A stretch of 64,000 nucleotides of DNA from Arthrobacter sp. PvP023 (GCF_017832975.1 NZ_JAFIBI010000001.1:3286001-3350000), one strand, 5' to 3'; shown: positions 9,368 to 19,107, numbered from the stretch's first letter. Notes: generated by a model from the sequence alone, not told the origin. Translations and numbers: made by a program.

Positions 9368-9754
9368 TTAGCCTACCTGTTGTTCGTACTCCGATGCACT
9401 GAGCAGGGACTCCACTGCGTCGGCCTCAGCGAGCTTGACCTCAATCAGCCAGCCCTCACCGTAAGGATCGCTGTTAATAAGCGCCGAGTCGGTGTCCAGG
9501 GCTTCGTTCCTGGCGACGACCTCCCCGCTCACGGGAGCGTAGATGTCGCTCACGCTCTTGGTGGACTCAACTTCGCCCACGACCTCGTTTGCCGTCACTT
9601 TGGTGCCGACTTCGGGCATCTGCGCGTACACGACGTCACCGAGGGCGTCCTGGGCGAAATCTGTGATGCCCACCCGCACCACGCCGTCAGTGTTGGGGGC
9701 GGAAACCCACTCGTGCTCGGCAGTGTAGGACAGGTCTTCGGGAATGTTGCTCAT
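9368..9754 (-). CDS. gcvH: Glycine cleavage system H protein
   Basis: A 128-residue lipoyl carrier that shuttles the aminomethyl group between the P, T and L proteins of glycine cleavage. It has the typical YTAEHEWV start and the lipoylation site VESTKSVSD (Lys66). I chose ATG 9754 (MSNIPEDL) because AAAGG precedes it; the in-frame ATG five codons upstream overlaps that site. gcvT and gcvP are not in the window: the gene stands apart from its pathway and instead heads the garA-ftsR cluster, an arrangement also known in mycobacteria. Confidence 0.95.
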   Translation of the reverse strand: MSNIPEDLSYTAEHEWVSAPNTDGVVRVGITDFAQDALGDVVYAQMPEVGTKVTANEVVGEVESTKSVSDIYAPVSGEVVARNEALDTDSALINSDPYGEGWLIEVKLAEADAVESLLSASEYEQQVG

Positions 9755-9902
9755 CAGGGGGCCTTTCATCGGGTCAACCAGGAATGTTGGTCAATCAGCA
9801 ATGTCAACGGAGGTCTGCAGAACAAGCCGCCGCTGAAAGTATATGCACATCACTTGCCCCGGAAGGGAGCGCCCTGGCGGACCCTTATGGCACAGTAGTG
9901 GC

Positions 9903-10793
9903 ATGCCAGAACTTCCCGAAGTGGCCGGGCTGGGCGCTTTCCTGGGCGACCGGCTTCGTGGAGCTGTACTGACGAAAATCCAGATCGTTTCGTTCGCGGT
10001 CCTCAAAACGGCAGACCCGCCATATGCGGTGCTGGAGGGCCGCACCATCTCCGGTGTCCAGCGCCGGGGCAAATTCATCATCATTGATGCCGACGGCGTC
10101 TATCTCGCGTTCCACCTCGCCAAGGCCGGCTGGCTGAGGTACACCGAATCGCCGTCGAACGCCCTGTTGCCCCGGGGCAAAGGGTATATCGCCGCGCGGT
10201 TCGAGTTCGCCCGGAGCCGCCCGGATGCCCACGGCGGCGAATCCCATCTAGGGATCGATCTCACCGAGGCGGGCACAAAGAAGAGCCTGGCCCTCTACGT
10301 AGTCCGCGACCCGGAGGAGATCCCCGGCATCGCAAGCCTGGGCCCGGATCCTTTGAGCGCCTCGTTCAGCCTTGAGGATTTTGCCGGGATTCTTTCCTCA
10401 AGCAGCCAGCAGATTAAGGGACTGTTACGAAACCAGGGGGTGATCGCCGGCATCGGCAACGCCTACAGCGACGAAATCCTCCACGCTGCCCGGATCTCCC
10501 CCTTCGCCATCGCGAAGTCACTGGACCCGGAATCAGTCCGCGTCCTTTACGACTCCGTGCACAATATTCTGGGTGCCGCCGTGGAGGAGGCTGTGGGAAA
10601 GGCTCCGAACGAACTGAAGGACGCGAAGCGGAGCACCATGCGGGTCCATGGCCGGACAGGCCAGGCGTGCCCGGTCTGCGGGGACACGGTCCGGGAAGTG
10701 TCGTTTGCTGACAGGGCGCTCCAATATTGCCCGCGCTGCCAGACAGGCGGCAAGATCCTCGCCGACCGGAGGACGTCGCGTTTCCTGAAGTAG
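9903..10793 (+). CDS. Fpg/Nei-family DNA glycosylase
   Basis: A base-excision repair glycosylase/AP lyase of 296 residues. MPELPEV at the N-terminus gives the catalytic Pro1 and Glu2 after Met removal, which fixes the start at ATG 9903. RRGKFIII holds the conserved lysine, QQIKGLLRNQGVIAGIGNAYSDEIL is the helix-two-turn-helix, and the C-terminal zinc finger has CPVC and CPRC. The usual glutamate after MPELPEV is alanine, and the next residues differ from classical MutM, so this looks like an actinobacterial paralogue whose lesion preference (8-oxoG or oxidised pyrimidine) cannot be told from sequence. It is divergent from gcvH. Confidence 0.88.
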   Translation: MPELPEVAGLGAFLGDRLRGAVLTKIQIVSFAVLKTADPPYAVLEGRTISGVQRRGKFIIIDADGVYLAFHLAKAGWLRYTESPSNALLPRGKGYIAARFEFARSRPDAHGGESHLGIDLTEAGTKKSLALYVVRDPEEIPGIASLGPDPLSASFSLEDFAGILSSSSQQIKGLLRNQGVIAGIGNAYSDEILHAARISPFAIAKSLDPESVRVLYDSVHNILGAAVEEAVGKAPNELKDAKRSTMRVHGRTGQACPVCGDTVREVSFADRALQYCPRCQTGGKILADRRTSRFLK

Positions 10794-10843
10794 GGCGCGG
10801 CAACCCGGCAGCGGAACGCGACGCAGAGAAAAAGCTTAAAGAA

Positions 10844-10889
10844 AAACCGCCCCGCTCCGGGATACTTCCCGGAAACGGAGCGGTTTCTT
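10844..10889. terminator. Terminator between glycosylase gene and tRNA-Pro
   Basis: CCGCTCCG and CGGAGCGG arms, extended by AAACC and GGTTT, form a hairpin. T-runs lie on both strands, so it can stop the glycosylase transcript on plus and the tRNA transcript on minus. Confidence 0.75.
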
Positions 10890-10892
10890 TGG

Positions 10893-10966
<74 letters not shown>

Positions 10967-11116
10967 TTAGTTCCGCCGTTCTCCGCCTCGGTTGTCCTCC
11001 CGGGTTTCCCCTGGATTTTTACCTCAGCAGTCCGGCCGAACCACCTCCAAAAGCTTACACGATTCCGGAGGGTGCCAGTGACACTTTGCGTGTGACACGG
11101 GCGAGGTGTGTCGTAA

Positions 11117-12667
11117 TTAACGCTTCTTGCCACGCTTTTCGCGGACACGCATGTTGACCTCGATCGGCGTTCCCTCGAAACCGAAGGTTTCGCGGAGGCG
11201 CCGGGTGATGAAGCGGCGGTATCCCGGATCCAGGAAACCGGTGGTGAACAGGACGAACTTCGGCGGACGGCTGGAGGCCTGGGTGCCGAAGAGGATGCGG
11301 GGCTGCTTGCCGCCACGGACGGGGTGCGGGTGCGCGGCCACCAGTTCGCCGAGGAAAGCGTTCAGGCGTCCGGTGGGGATGCGCTTGTCCCAGCTTTCCA
11401 GTGCGGTATCCAGGGCAGGAACGAGGCGGTCCTTGTGCCAGCCGGTCAGGGCTGAAATGTTGACCCGCGGAGCCCAGGCCACGTGGGCGAGGTCCTGCTC
11501 GATTTCACGCTCCAGGTAGGTGCGGCGTTCGTCGTCCAGCAGATCCCACTTGTTGAATGCGAGAACCAGTGCGCGGCCGGATTCGATGGCCAGCTGCAGG
11601 ATGCGGACATCCTGCTCACTGAGCACTTCGTCCACGGCGAGGAGCACGACGGCGACCTCCGCCTTTTCCAGGGCGCTCTGCGTGCGCAGTGAGGCGTAGA
11701 AGTCGGCGCCCTGCGCCATGTGCTGGCGGCGGCGGATGCCGGCGGTATCGACGAAACGCCAGGTGCGGCCGCCGAGTTCGATGAATTCATCGACGGGGTC
11801 GCGTGTGGTGCCGGCGGTGTTGTCCACGACAACGCGCTCGGAACCGGCCAGTTTGTTCAGCAGCGAGGACTTGCCGACGTTCGGACGGCCAATGAGGGCG
11901 ATGCGGCGCGGGCCGCCGGAGCGCTCCAGACCTTCGATCGTGGAGTACTCGGGCAGGGTGTCCATGACGTGGTCCAGGAGGTCGGCGACACCCCGGCCGT
12001 GCAGTGCCGATACCGGGTACGGTTCGCCGAAGCCGAGGCCCCAGAGCGTTGCCGAGTCGGCTTCCTGTGCGAAGTCATCCACCTTGTTGGCCACCATGAT
12101 GACCGGCTTTTTGGACTTGCGGAGCATCTTCACGACGGCTTCGTCCGTCGCGGTGGCGCCGACTGCGGAGTCGACCACGAACAGCACGGCGTCGGCGAGC
12201 TCCACGGCCATCTCGGCCTGTTCGGCCACGCGGGCATGGATGCCGCGGGCATCATGCTCCCAGCCGCCGGTGTCGACGACCGTGAAGTTCCGGCCGTTCC
12301 ACGTGGCCGAGTACATCACGCGGTCACGGGTGACGCCGGGGGTGTCTTCCACCACGGCTTCGCGGCGTCCGAGGATACGGTTTACCAGGGTGGATTTGCC
12401 CACGTTGGGCCGGCCGATGATGGCCAGGACCGGATCGAGCTTGACCGGACCGTCGAAGTCCTGGTCGTCGTAGTGGCCACTCAGGAGGGCGGCGTCTTCT
12501 TCATCCAGTTCGTAGTCGTCCAGGCCGGCCCGGAGCGAGGCAGCGCGGAGCTCGGCCTCGTCATCGTCCAGGGCAGCAAGATGCTCTGCCACCTGGTCCG
12601 TGCCGGTGGGCGTGTATTCGTCTTCGCCGGCGCCAAATTTGCCGGAGGTTTGAGTCGTATCGCTCAT
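11117..12667 (-). CDS. der: Ribosome biogenesis GTPase Der (EngA)
   Basis: A double-GTPase that assists 50S subunit assembly. The 516-residue protein carries two G domains, each with GRPNVGKS (residues about 86-93 and 260-267), DTGGWEHD and DTAGIRRR switch II motifs, and NKVD and NKWD base-recognition motifs, followed by the KH-like C-terminal domain ending in VREKRGKKR. An acidic N-terminal extension of about 75 residues precedes the first G domain, common in actinobacterial Der. It is the last gene of the run parA-scpA-scpB-rluB-tyrA-cmk-plsC-der, 10 bases after plsC. Confidence 0.96.
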   Translation of the reverse strand: MSDTTQTSGKFGAGEDEYTPTGTDQVAEHLAALDDDEAELRAASLRAGLDDYELDEEDAALLSGHYDDQDFDGPVKLDPVLAIIGRPNVGKSTLVNRILGRREAVVEDTPGVTRDRVMYSATWNGRNFTVVDTGGWEHDARGIHARVAEQAEMAVELADAVLFVVDSAVGATATDEAVVKMLRKSKKPVIMVANKVDDFAQEADSATLWGLGFGEPYPVSALHGRGVADLLDHVMDTLPEYSTIEGLERSGGPRRIALIGRPNVGKSSLLNKLAGSERVVVDNTAGTTRDPVDEFIELGGRTWRFVDTAGIRRRQHMAQGADFYASLRTQSALEKAEVAVVLLAVDEVLSEQDVRILQLAIESGRALVLAFNKWDLLDDERRTYLEREIEQDLAHVAWAPRVNISALTGWHKDRLVPALDTALESWDKRIPTGRLNAFLGELVAAHPHPVRGGKQPRILFGTQASSRPPKFVLFTTGFLDPGYRRFITRRLRETFGFEGTPIEVNMRVREKRGKKR

Positions 12668-12677
12668 TGCACTTTCC

Positions 12678-13430
12678 TTAGTGGTGATCTGCCGGCGTCC
12701 CGGCTACTTCTTCATGACGTTCTTGCGGTGAATCCGCGCCGGGCAAAGCCTGCCCGCTGAGTTGAATCGTTTGCTGGACATGCCGTGCCAGTGCAGCGCG
12801 GATCTCGTTTCCCGCCCTGTCCATTGAAACACGCCCTGTCTCGCCGGGCCTGCGCCCCACAGCCACGGCCTTGCCGAAGCTGACGTGCAGCCTCCGGCCC
12901 GGCCGCGGAACGGCGTCGAGGTGTTCGCCGCCGATCCTGGTGCCCAGGATGGCAACGGGAATCACGGTCGCACCGGAGTTCAGCGCGAGCCAGGCCACCC
13001 CGTTGTTAATGGCGGAGGCCTCGCCGCTCCCCCGTGTTCCTTCGGGAAGGATGCCGACGCACCGGCCGGCGTCGAGCGCGCTCTTGCTCAGCTGCAGCGC
13101 GGCACGGTCCCCCGAGCGGTCCACCGGAAACTGGCCCGACGCCGTGAGGACCCGGCCAAGGATCCCCTTGAACATTTCCTGTTTGACGAGGATGTGCATG
13201 GGCCGAGGTGATGCTCCGAACATCACCGGTCCGTCCAGAAAGCTGATGTGGTTGCCGGCGAAGATCACAGGCCCTTCGGCCGGGACATTTTCCCGTCCGC
13301 TGATTGTTGTCCGGTAGACCATGTGGTCGAGCAACCAGCCGACGGGCCGGCTCCACGCCATGGTCCAGGCACCCGGCAGGGCACCGCCCGCTTGGAGCGG
13401 GCCCTGACGGCGACCGCCGGCGTCAGTCAC
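12678..13430 (-). CDS. 1-acyl-sn-glycerol-3-phosphate acyltransferase-like (PlsC family)
   Basis: Expected to transfer an acyl chain to lysophosphatidic acid (or a related acceptor) at the membrane. The 250-residue protein has the catalytic HX4D motif (His61, Asp66 in NHISFLD), FPVDRSGD and the PEGTR substrate-binding motif at about 129-133. The N-terminus [15 protein letters not shown] is amphipathic, not a clear transmembrane segment. It overlaps the cmk stop by 8 bases. In many actinobacteria cmk, this acyltransferase and der form a conserved trio. Acceptor specificity is not determinable. Confidence 0.88.
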   Translation of the reverse strand: MTDAGGRRQGPLQAGGALPGAWTMAWSRPVGWLLDHMVYRTTISGRENVPAEGPVIFAGNHISFLDGPVMFGASPRPMHILVKQEMFKGILGRVLTASGQFPVDRSGDRAALQLSKSALDAGRCVGILPEGTRGSGEASAINNGVAWLALNSGATVIPVAILGTRIGGEHLDAVPRPGRRLHVSFGKAVAVGRRPGETGRVSMDRAGNEIRAALARHVQQTIQLSGQALPGADSPQERHEEVAGTPADHH

Positions 13431-14136
13431 GGTTGAGGACCTTGTTGACTATGCCCAGGGCTGCGTCAACTGTGCCGTCGAAATCCAGATCCGAGGAATC
13501 CAGGGTGACCACGCCGTCCGCAGCCGTGGTGAAGTTGACCACCGTGGAGTCCTTGGCGTCGCGCTGAGTGACCTGCGCTGCCAGTTGCTCCGCGCTCTGC
13601 GTGCCGCCCAGCTGGACTCCCCGGCGGCGAAGCCGGGCCTCCTCGCTGGCGGTCAGCAGCATGCGGACTTCGGCTCCGGGCGCCACGACGGTGGTGATGT
13701 CCCGGCCTTCCACCACGATGCGGCGGTGGTGGACCTCAATCAGTTCACGCTGCCGGCGGACCAGTTCCTTCCGCGCACCGAGGGTGGTGGCGATGGCGCT
13801 GACGGCCGAAGAGATGGCCGGTTCCCGGATCGCCTGGGTGACGTCCGTTCCGCCGACCTTGACGTACTCCTCGTTGGGGGTGGTGCTGACGTCCAACGGC
13901 AGGTCCTCGGAGGCCTGTTCGATGGCCGCGGCATCCCCCAGATCGATACCCCGGTCCAGGCAGTACCAGGTGAGCGCCCGGTACATGGCACCGGTGTCCA
14001 GGTAGGCCAGGCGGAGGCGTCGCGCCACTTCCCTGCTCACACTGGACTTTCCGGATCCCGAGGGCCCGTCAATGGCAACAACCAGCGGCCTGCCCTGGCG
14101 AAGCATGGGCACGGTTTCGATGAGTTCCTGTGTCAT
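13423..14136 (-). CDS. cmk: Cytidylate kinase
   Basis: Phosphorylates CMP/dCMP to the diphosphates with ATP. The 237-residue protein has the P-loop GPSGSGKSS at residues 24-32, YLDTGAMYRALTW (CMP binding), VVEGRDITTVVAPGA and the LID region. I chose ATG 14136 because it shares a base with the tyrA stop (TAATG), a coupling arrangement; the ORF is open 18 bases further upstream but without benefit. Confidence 0.95.
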   Translation of the reverse strand: MTQELIETVPMLRQGRPLVVAIDGPSGSGKSSVSREVARRLRLAYLDTGAMYRALTWYCLDRGIDLGDAAAIEQASEDLPLDVSTTPNEEYVKVGGTDVTQAIREPAISSAVSAIATTLGARKELVRRQRELIEVHHRRIVVEGRDITTVVAPGAEVRMLLTASEEARLRRRGVQLGGTQSAEQLAAQVTQRDAKDSTVVNFTTAADGVVTLDSSDLDFDGTVDAALGIVNKVLNRD

Positions 14137-15245
14137 TACTGCAGTACCCGCCATCCACGGTCGTTGAGAGCTTCGATGAGCAGATCATGTTTGTTGGGCA
14201 AAACGGACAGTTCCACCATGCCTACATTCTGCCCGGAGGAGTGATCCAGCCGCAGGTCTTCGAGGTTGACCCCGATTTCGCCGATCTCCGTCAGGAGGCG
14301 GGCAATCTGGCCCGGCCGGTCGTCCACCAGGACGGTCAACCAGGAATAGGCCTGCGGGGGCCCGCCGTGCTTTCCCGGAATACGGGACTGCCCGGCGTTA
14401 CCCTCGCTGATCAGCTGCGCCAGGTCGAGGCGGGCACCGGGGGCAGCCGGATCTTCGAGGGTTCCGATCAGGCGGTTGAGGTCCTCGCGGACACCGTGCA
14501 GGATTTCCACCACAGGACCGGCATTCGCGCCGAGGATCTGCACCCAGAGTGTGGGGTCGCTGGCAGCGATGCGGGTGACGTCACGCAGGCCGTTTCCGGC
14601 CAGGGACAGGGCATGCATGGGCGTGCCCTGCAAGCGGCTGGCCACGAGCGAAGACATCACCTGGGGAAGGTGCGACACGAGCGCCACGGCGTGGTCATGT
14701 TCTTCGGCGCCGAACTGTGTCACCACTGCGCCCAGGTCGGTTGCCAGGGCGCGGGCGGCCTGCAGCGCACCGGCGGATGTTTCCCCGGAGGGGCAGACCA
14801 CCCACGGCATGGAGGTAAACAGCTCACCCCGCGCCGCCACCGGCCCGGACTTTTCCCGGCCGGCCATGGGATGAGTACCCACATAGCGGGCGAGGTCCAC
14901 GCCACGACCGCGGAGGTCCGCCAGGATGCCTGCCTTGACGCTGGCAATGTCCACCACTGTTGCGGTCGGGTAATCAGCCAGTGAGCGTTCCACTACGTCC
15001 GCAGTCACGTCCGGCGGCGCGGCCACGACAACGAGTTCGGGCTGCTCGTCGCCAAGGCGCGACAACGGAAGGCCTGCCCCGATATCGACGGCGACCGCCT
15101 GGTTGGTGGGCGACGGGTCGGACAGGAACACGGATACTCCGCGGCCCCGAAGGCCCAGGCCGATGCTGGTTCCCAGCAGTCCCGTGCCGATAACCACCAC
15201 CGGGCCGTTCAGGTGCCCGCGACCGTGGGTGCGAAAGGCAGACAT
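14136..15245 (-). CDS. tyrA: Prephenate dehydrogenase
   Basis: Oxidative decarboxylation of prephenate to 4-hydroxyphenylpyruvate in tyrosine synthesis. The 369-residue protein has an NAD-binding motif GTGLLGTSIGLGLRG at residues about 22-36, GTHPMAGREKSG in the dehydrogenase core and a C-terminal ACT domain (WLTVLVDDRPGQIARLLTEIGEIGVN, about 304-329) for amino-acid feedback. It is one base from rluB and overlaps cmk by one base, so it is cotranscribed with unrelated core genes. Whether it prefers prephenate or arogenate is not visible. Confidence 0.93.
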   Translation of the reverse strand: MSAFRTHGRGHLNGPVVVIGTGLLGTSIGLGLRGRGVSVFLSDPSPTNQAVAVDIGAGLPLSRLGDEQPELVVVAAPPDVTADVVERSLADYPTATVVDIASVKAGILADLRGRGVDLARYVGTHPMAGREKSGPVAARGELFTSMPWVVCPSGETSAGALQAARALATDLGAVVTQFGAEEHDHAVALVSHLPQVMSSLVASRLQGTPMHALSLAGNGLRDVTRIAASDPTLWVQILGANAGPVVEILHGVREDLNRLIGTLEDPAAPGARLDLAQLISEGNAGQSRIPGKHGGPPQAYSWLTVLVDDRPGQIARLLTEIGEIGVNLEDLRLDHSSGQNVGMVELSVLPNKHDLLIEALNDRGWRVLQ

Positions 15246-15246
15246 G

Positions 15247-16467
15247 CTACAGCCCTACGGATGCCAGCAGGTGGCCGACTTCCTGCTTGCCGAGGTTGCG
15301 GATGCTCCCCTGGCGCTGGTCTCCCAGGCCAATGGGTCCCACCTTGACGCGCACGAGCCGGAGTACCGGGAAACCGACGGCGTCAAAGAGACGGCGCACG
15401 ATCCGGTTTTTGCCGGAGTGCAGCACAACCTCGATCAGCACGTGGCCCGGGGTTGAGTCCACCAGCTTGAAGGAGTCAACCGAGGCCATTCCGTCCTCAA
15501 GCTCGACGCCCGCCTTCAGCTGCGCGCCGATTCCCTGCGGGAACGGACCGCGCACTTGGACCAGGTACGTCTTGGGTACCTCGTAGGAGGGGTGTGTCAA
15601 ACGGTTGGCCAGTTCGCCGTCGTTCGTCAGTAGCAGCAGGCCCTCGGTGGCGACGTCGAGGCGTCCCACGTGGAAGAGGCGTTCGCCGTGGGTGTTGCGG
15701 ACGAAGTCGCTGATGCACGGACGGCCGTCCGGGTCCTCCATGGTGGATACAACGCCCTTGGGCTTGTTGAACACCATGTACACCATGTTCTCGTCCAGCT
15801 GGATGCGCAGGCCGTCGACGTGGATCACTGCCGTCTTCGGGTCGACGCGGACGCCGAGCTCGGTGACAACCTTGCCGTCCACCTCCACGCGGCCTTCGGA
15901 GATCATTTCCTCGCACACGCGCCGTGAAGCGACGCCGGCGGAGGCCATGACCTTCTGCAGGCGGATGCCGTCGGCATCGTGCATTTCGGACTGCGGCACC
16001 TCGCCGCGGGGTCCGCGCTTGCGTGAAGGCTTGCGGACGGGGCCGAGGTTCTGGCCGAACCGTTCGCCGCCGAAGGCGCGCGTGCCGAAGGTCTTCGCGG
16101 CAGCGGACCGCGGCTTGGGCTTGAGGGCGCCGGGGGTGCCGGGCTCCTTGCCGGCGCCGGGTTTCCGCGAACCGGGCTTCCGGGCGGCAGGTTTGCCCTG
16201 CTTCCAGTCGCCGGCTGCCGGCCGGTCCGCCGGCGCGCCGCCGGGGCCCTGCAGGTCCGGATCGATGAAGGCCTCTTCGCGAGGCTTGGGGCGTTTGAAG
16301 GGACGGTCGCCGCCGCCCTTGTAGCCGGCGCCGCCGGCCCCGGCGCCGCGGCTGCTGCCGCCCCGGACCGGATTGCGTCCGGCCCTGTTTTGGCCATCTT
16401 TGGCCTGTCCGGCGCTGTTGCGTCCCGAACTGTTACGTGGTGAACCCTGGCGTCCCGCCTGTGTCAT
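15247..16467 (-). CDS. 23S rRNA pseudouridine synthase, RsuA/RluB family, with long basic N-terminal extension
   Basis: Modifies a uridine in rRNA, by homology to RluB or RsuA. The catalytic part begins near residue 168 with the S4 domain (IRLQKVMASAGVASRR) and then the synthase domain with catalytic Asp in GRLDVATEGLLLLTNDG and KNRIVRRLF. The first 165 residues are disordered: Gly, Arg, Lys, Pro and Ser rich, with many RKPG-like segments. The total of 406 residues compares with about 240-290 for a minimal enzyme. It lies between scpB and tyrA as in other actinobacteria. The target uridine is not predictable. Confidence 0.9.
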   Translation of the reverse strand: MTQAGRQGSPRNSSGRNSAGQAKDGQNRAGRNPVRGGSSRGAGAGGAGYKGGGDRPFKRPKPREEAFIDPDLQGPGGAPADRPAAGDWKQGKPAARKPGSRKPGAGKEPGTPGALKPKPRSAAAKTFGTRAFGGERFGQNLGPVRKPSRKRGPRGEVPQSEMHDADGIRLQKVMASAGVASRRVCEEMISEGRVEVDGKVVTELGVRVDPKTAVIHVDGLRIQLDENMVYMVFNKPKGVVSTMEDPDGRPCISDFVRNTHGERLFHVGRLDVATEGLLLLTNDGELANRLTHPSYEVPKTYLVQVRGPFPQGIGAQLKAGVELEDGMASVDSFKLVDSTPGHVLIEVVLHSGKNRIVRRLFDAVGFPVLRLVRVKVGPIGLGDQRQGSIRNLGKQEVGHLLASVGL

Positions 16468-16577
16468 GACCCGTCCTTCGTTATGTTGGCCGGCGATGGC
16501 TGTCTCCCGACAACACCAGCCAGCCGGGCGGATTGCTTCCGCCCTGGTGGATACTCGTGCGCAGGCATGGATACTGC

Positions 16578-17297
16578 CTACATTCTTCCGGCGTCGTAGA
16601 ACTCTTCGATGCCTTCAAGCCCTGGAAGATGGGGTGAAAGCTGCGGCAACTCAGCCACCGAGCCGATTCCCATGCGTTCCAGGAAATACGACGTCGTGCG
16701 GTAAAGGATGGCTCCGGATTCGGGATCGGTCCCCGAATCTTCGATCAGTCCCCGCTGCATCAGCGTCCGCACGACAGAGTCAACATTAACTCCTCGAATT
16801 GCAGACACCCTGGCCCTTGATACGGGCTGGCGGTAAGCGATGACGGCGAGCGTTTCCAACGCCGCCTGCGTCAGCCTGGCTGTCTGTCCTTCCAGAACGA
16901 ATCCGCCCACGACGTCGGCAAAATCCGTACGGGAATAGATGCGCCAGCCTCCGGCGATATTCCGCAATTCAAAACCCCGGGGTCTGGATGTGTTGCCAGC
17001 AGCGTCTATACAAGCAGCGTTTTTGCAAGCCGTGTTTGTAGAAGCGGTGTCGGCAACGTCCGAGTCCGGGGCATTAACAGTATAGCCGTTATACTCGCGC
17101 TGAAGTTCCGCCAGGAGCTGCTCGACGGCGTCGACCGTGAGATTGAGCCCGGCGGCCAGTTCGACGGCGGTGGCCGGCTGGTCAATCACCATCAGCACCG
17201 CCTCGAGGGCGGCATGTGCGCCGCCGGGAAGTTCGGCGACATTCAAGCCGCTGTCACTGTCCCCGCTGGTGGCGGGATCCGGGGTGTTGGCGCTCAC
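16578..17297 (-). CDS. scpB: Segregation and condensation protein B
   Basis: Partner of ScpA and SMC in the condensin complex that organises the chromosome. The 239-residue protein has two winged-helix domains, including LTQAALETLAVIAYRQPVSRARVSAIRGVNVDSVVRTL, the family hallmark. Residues about 75-106 are an Ala/Thr/Asn/Cys-rich insertion between the two domains with codon use unlike the rest of the gene (ATA, AGA, TGT, TCT). The ATG overlaps the scpA stop by four bases (ATGA). Confidence 0.93.
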   Translation of the reverse strand: MSANTPDPATSGDSDSGLNVAELPGGAHAALEAVLMVIDQPATAVELAAGLNLTVDAVEQLLAELQREYNGYTVNAPDSDVADTASTNTACKNAACIDAAGNTSRPRGFELRNIAGGWRIYSRTDFADVVGGFVLEGQTARLTQAALETLAVIAYRQPVSRARVSAIRGVNVDSVVRTLMQRGLIEDSGTDPESGAILYRTTSYFLERMGIGSVAELPQLSPHLPGLEGIEEFYDAGRM

Positions 17298-18187
17298 GGC
17301 TGCTCCTCGTATTCCTCGGTGAGATGATCGCTGCTCCAGTCATCGCGTCCCGCCGTCCAATGGACCGTCAAGTCGCCCAGCGGGAGGAGCTGGTCGAACG
17401 CTACCGCCTTGTCCCTGAACATTTCCAGGAGTGCCAGGAAGCGGGCCACCACAACCAGCGTCGATTCGGCGTCCGCGATCAGTGCCCGGAAGGACAACGG
17501 CCGTCCCGCCTGGAGCTTCAGGCCAAGGATTTCAGCCTGTTCCTTCACGCTGACGGTGCTGCCGTGCAGGTGCGCCAGGCCAACCTCGTTCGGGGGCGCT
17601 TCCTTGGGCTTCAGGGCGGCTTCCGCCAGGGCGGCGAACTGCCGGGGCGTGTGCCGCCACACGAGTTCCGGAAGCAGCGCCGCGAAGTGCTCTTCCAAGG
17701 CAACCTGGCGCGGGTAACTGCGGGCTTCGAGCTCAAGGGTGGAGTTAATCAGTCCCGCCACCTGCTTGAATGCCTTGTACTGCAACAGGCGGGCGAAGAG
17801 GAGGTCCCTCGCTTCGAGCAAGGCCACGTCTTCGTCGTCCTCAACCTCCCCTGCCGGCAGGAGCCGGGCGGCCTTGAGGTCAAGGAGGGTGGCTGCGATG
17901 ACCAGGAATTCGCTGGCCTCATCAAGCGCCCATTCTTCGCCCAGCTGCTGGAGGTTCCTGATGTATTTGATGAATTCATCGGTCACCGTGGCCAGTGCCA
18001 CCTCGGTGATGTCCAGCTGGTGTTTGCTAATCAGGCCGAGCAGCAGGTCAAAGGGTCCGGTGAAGTTGGCGAGCCGCACTTCGAAGCCGGGTTTCTTCCC
18101 CGGTCCGCTGTGCGGGTCAGTCGCCGGTGCTTCCGCCGGGCCGGCCTGCGGGCCTGCGGGAGCGAGCGGTGTGCCTGCCAGTGCCAC
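17294..18187 (-). CDS. scpA: Segregation and condensation protein A
   Basis: The kleisin subunit of bacterial condensin, bridging the SMC head and neck and binding the ScpB dimer. The 297-residue protein begins with a low-complexity Ala/Pro stretch, then the conserved FEVRLANFTGPFDLLLGLISKHQLDITEVALATVTDEF block from residue 35. ATLLDLKAARLLP and a C-terminal winged helix follow. It sits 8 bases downstream of parA and overlaps scpB. The parA-scpA-scpB order is conserved in actinobacteria. Confidence 0.95.
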   Translation of the reverse strand: MALAGTPLAPAGPQAGPAEAPATDPHSGPGKKPGFEVRLANFTGPFDLLLGLISKHQLDITEVALATVTDEFIKYIRNLQQLGEEWALDEASEFLVIAATLLDLKAARLLPAGEVEDDEDVALLEARDLLFARLLQYKAFKQVAGLINSTLELEARSYPRQVALEEHFAALLPELVWRHTPRQFAALAEAALKPKEAPPNEVGLAHLHGSTVSVKEQAEILGLKLQAGRPLSFRALIADAESTLVVVARFLALLEMFRDKAVAFDQLLPLGDLTVHWTAGRDDWSSDHLTEEYEEQP

Positions 18188-18195
18188 GGCCTTGG

Positions 18196-19107
18196 CTAGG
18201 GCGCGCCGCCGCGCGAAATCAGCTCCTTGGCCAGGCGGCGGTAAGCGTCGGCACCGATGTGGTTGGCGGCATAGCTGGTGATGGGTTCCGCGGCCACCGT
18301 GGCGTCGGCAAACTTGATGGAGCGCTTGATGACGGTCTCGAAGACTTTGTCCCCGAATGCTTCCACCAGCCTGCTGATGACCTCGCGGCTGTGCAGCGTG
18401 CGGGCGTCGTACATGGTAGCCAGCACGCCGTCGACCTGGAGCCTGGGGTTCAGCCGGTCCTGGACCTTGTCGATGGTTTCCACCAGCAGCGCCACGGCAC
18501 GCAGTGCAAAGAACTCGCAGATCAGCGGGATGATGACGCCGTGGGCGGCGGTGAGTGCGTTGACCGTCAGCAGGCCTAGCGACGGCTGGCAGTCAATCAG
18601 GACAACGTCGTAGTCGTCTTCAACCTTCTTCAGTGCCCGGTCCAGCACCTGTTCGCGCGCTACTTCATTGACAAGTTGCACTTCCGCGGCGGAGAGGTCG
18701 ATGTTTGCCGGCAGCAGGTCGACGTTCTCGACGCCGGTGTGCTGGATGGCGTCCCGGATGTCCACTTTGCGGTCCATCAGGACGTTGTAGACCGTCAGGT
18801 CCAGTTCGTGCGGATTGGTCCCGAGGCCTGCGGACAATGCGCCCTGGGGGTCAAAGTCGACCAGCAGGACACGGCGGCCGTATTCGGCGAGTGCGGCGGC
18901 CAGATTGATGGTGGACGTCGTTTTGCCGACGCCGCCCTTCTGGTTCACCATGGCGATCACACGGGCGGGGCCGTGGGACGACAGGGGCGCAGGCTCGGGG
19001 AATTCGCGGTAGGGGCGCCCGGTAGGACCCATGACGGCGTCTTCCAGATCGAGTTCGGTGCCTTCCAGAGTTGCTGAACCCTGTTCGCTGCTCACGTATC
19101 TATCCAC
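18196..19107 (-). CDS. ParA/Soj-family chromosome-partitioning ATPase
   Basis: A 303-residue ParA with an N-terminal tail of about 48 residues, then VIAMVNQKGGVGKTTSTINLAAALAE (deviant Walker A), VLLVDFDPQGALSAGLG and DVVLIDCQPSLGLLTVNAL. It is the Rv1708-type ParA that is genetically linked to scpAB, distinct from the origin-proximal parAB pair. Two in-frame GTG codons (19107 and 19095) compete for the start and neither has a strong ribosome site. It heads the operon that runs through scpAB to der. Its exact role beside condensin is not established. Confidence 0.92.
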   Translation of the reverse strand: MDRYVSSEQGSATLEGTELDLEDAVMGPTGRPYREFPEPAPLSSHGPARVIAMVNQKGGVGKTTSTINLAAALAEYGRRVLLVDFDPQGALSAGLGTNPHELDLTVYNVLMDRKVDIRDAIQHTGVENVDLLPANIDLSAAEVQLVNEVAREQVLDRALKKVEDDYDVVLIDCQPSLGLLTVNALTAAHGVIIPLICEFFALRAVALLVETIDKVQDRLNPRLQVDGVLATMYDARTLHSREVISRLVEAFGDKVFETVIKRSIKFADATVAAEPITSYAANHIGADAYRRLAKELISRGGAP

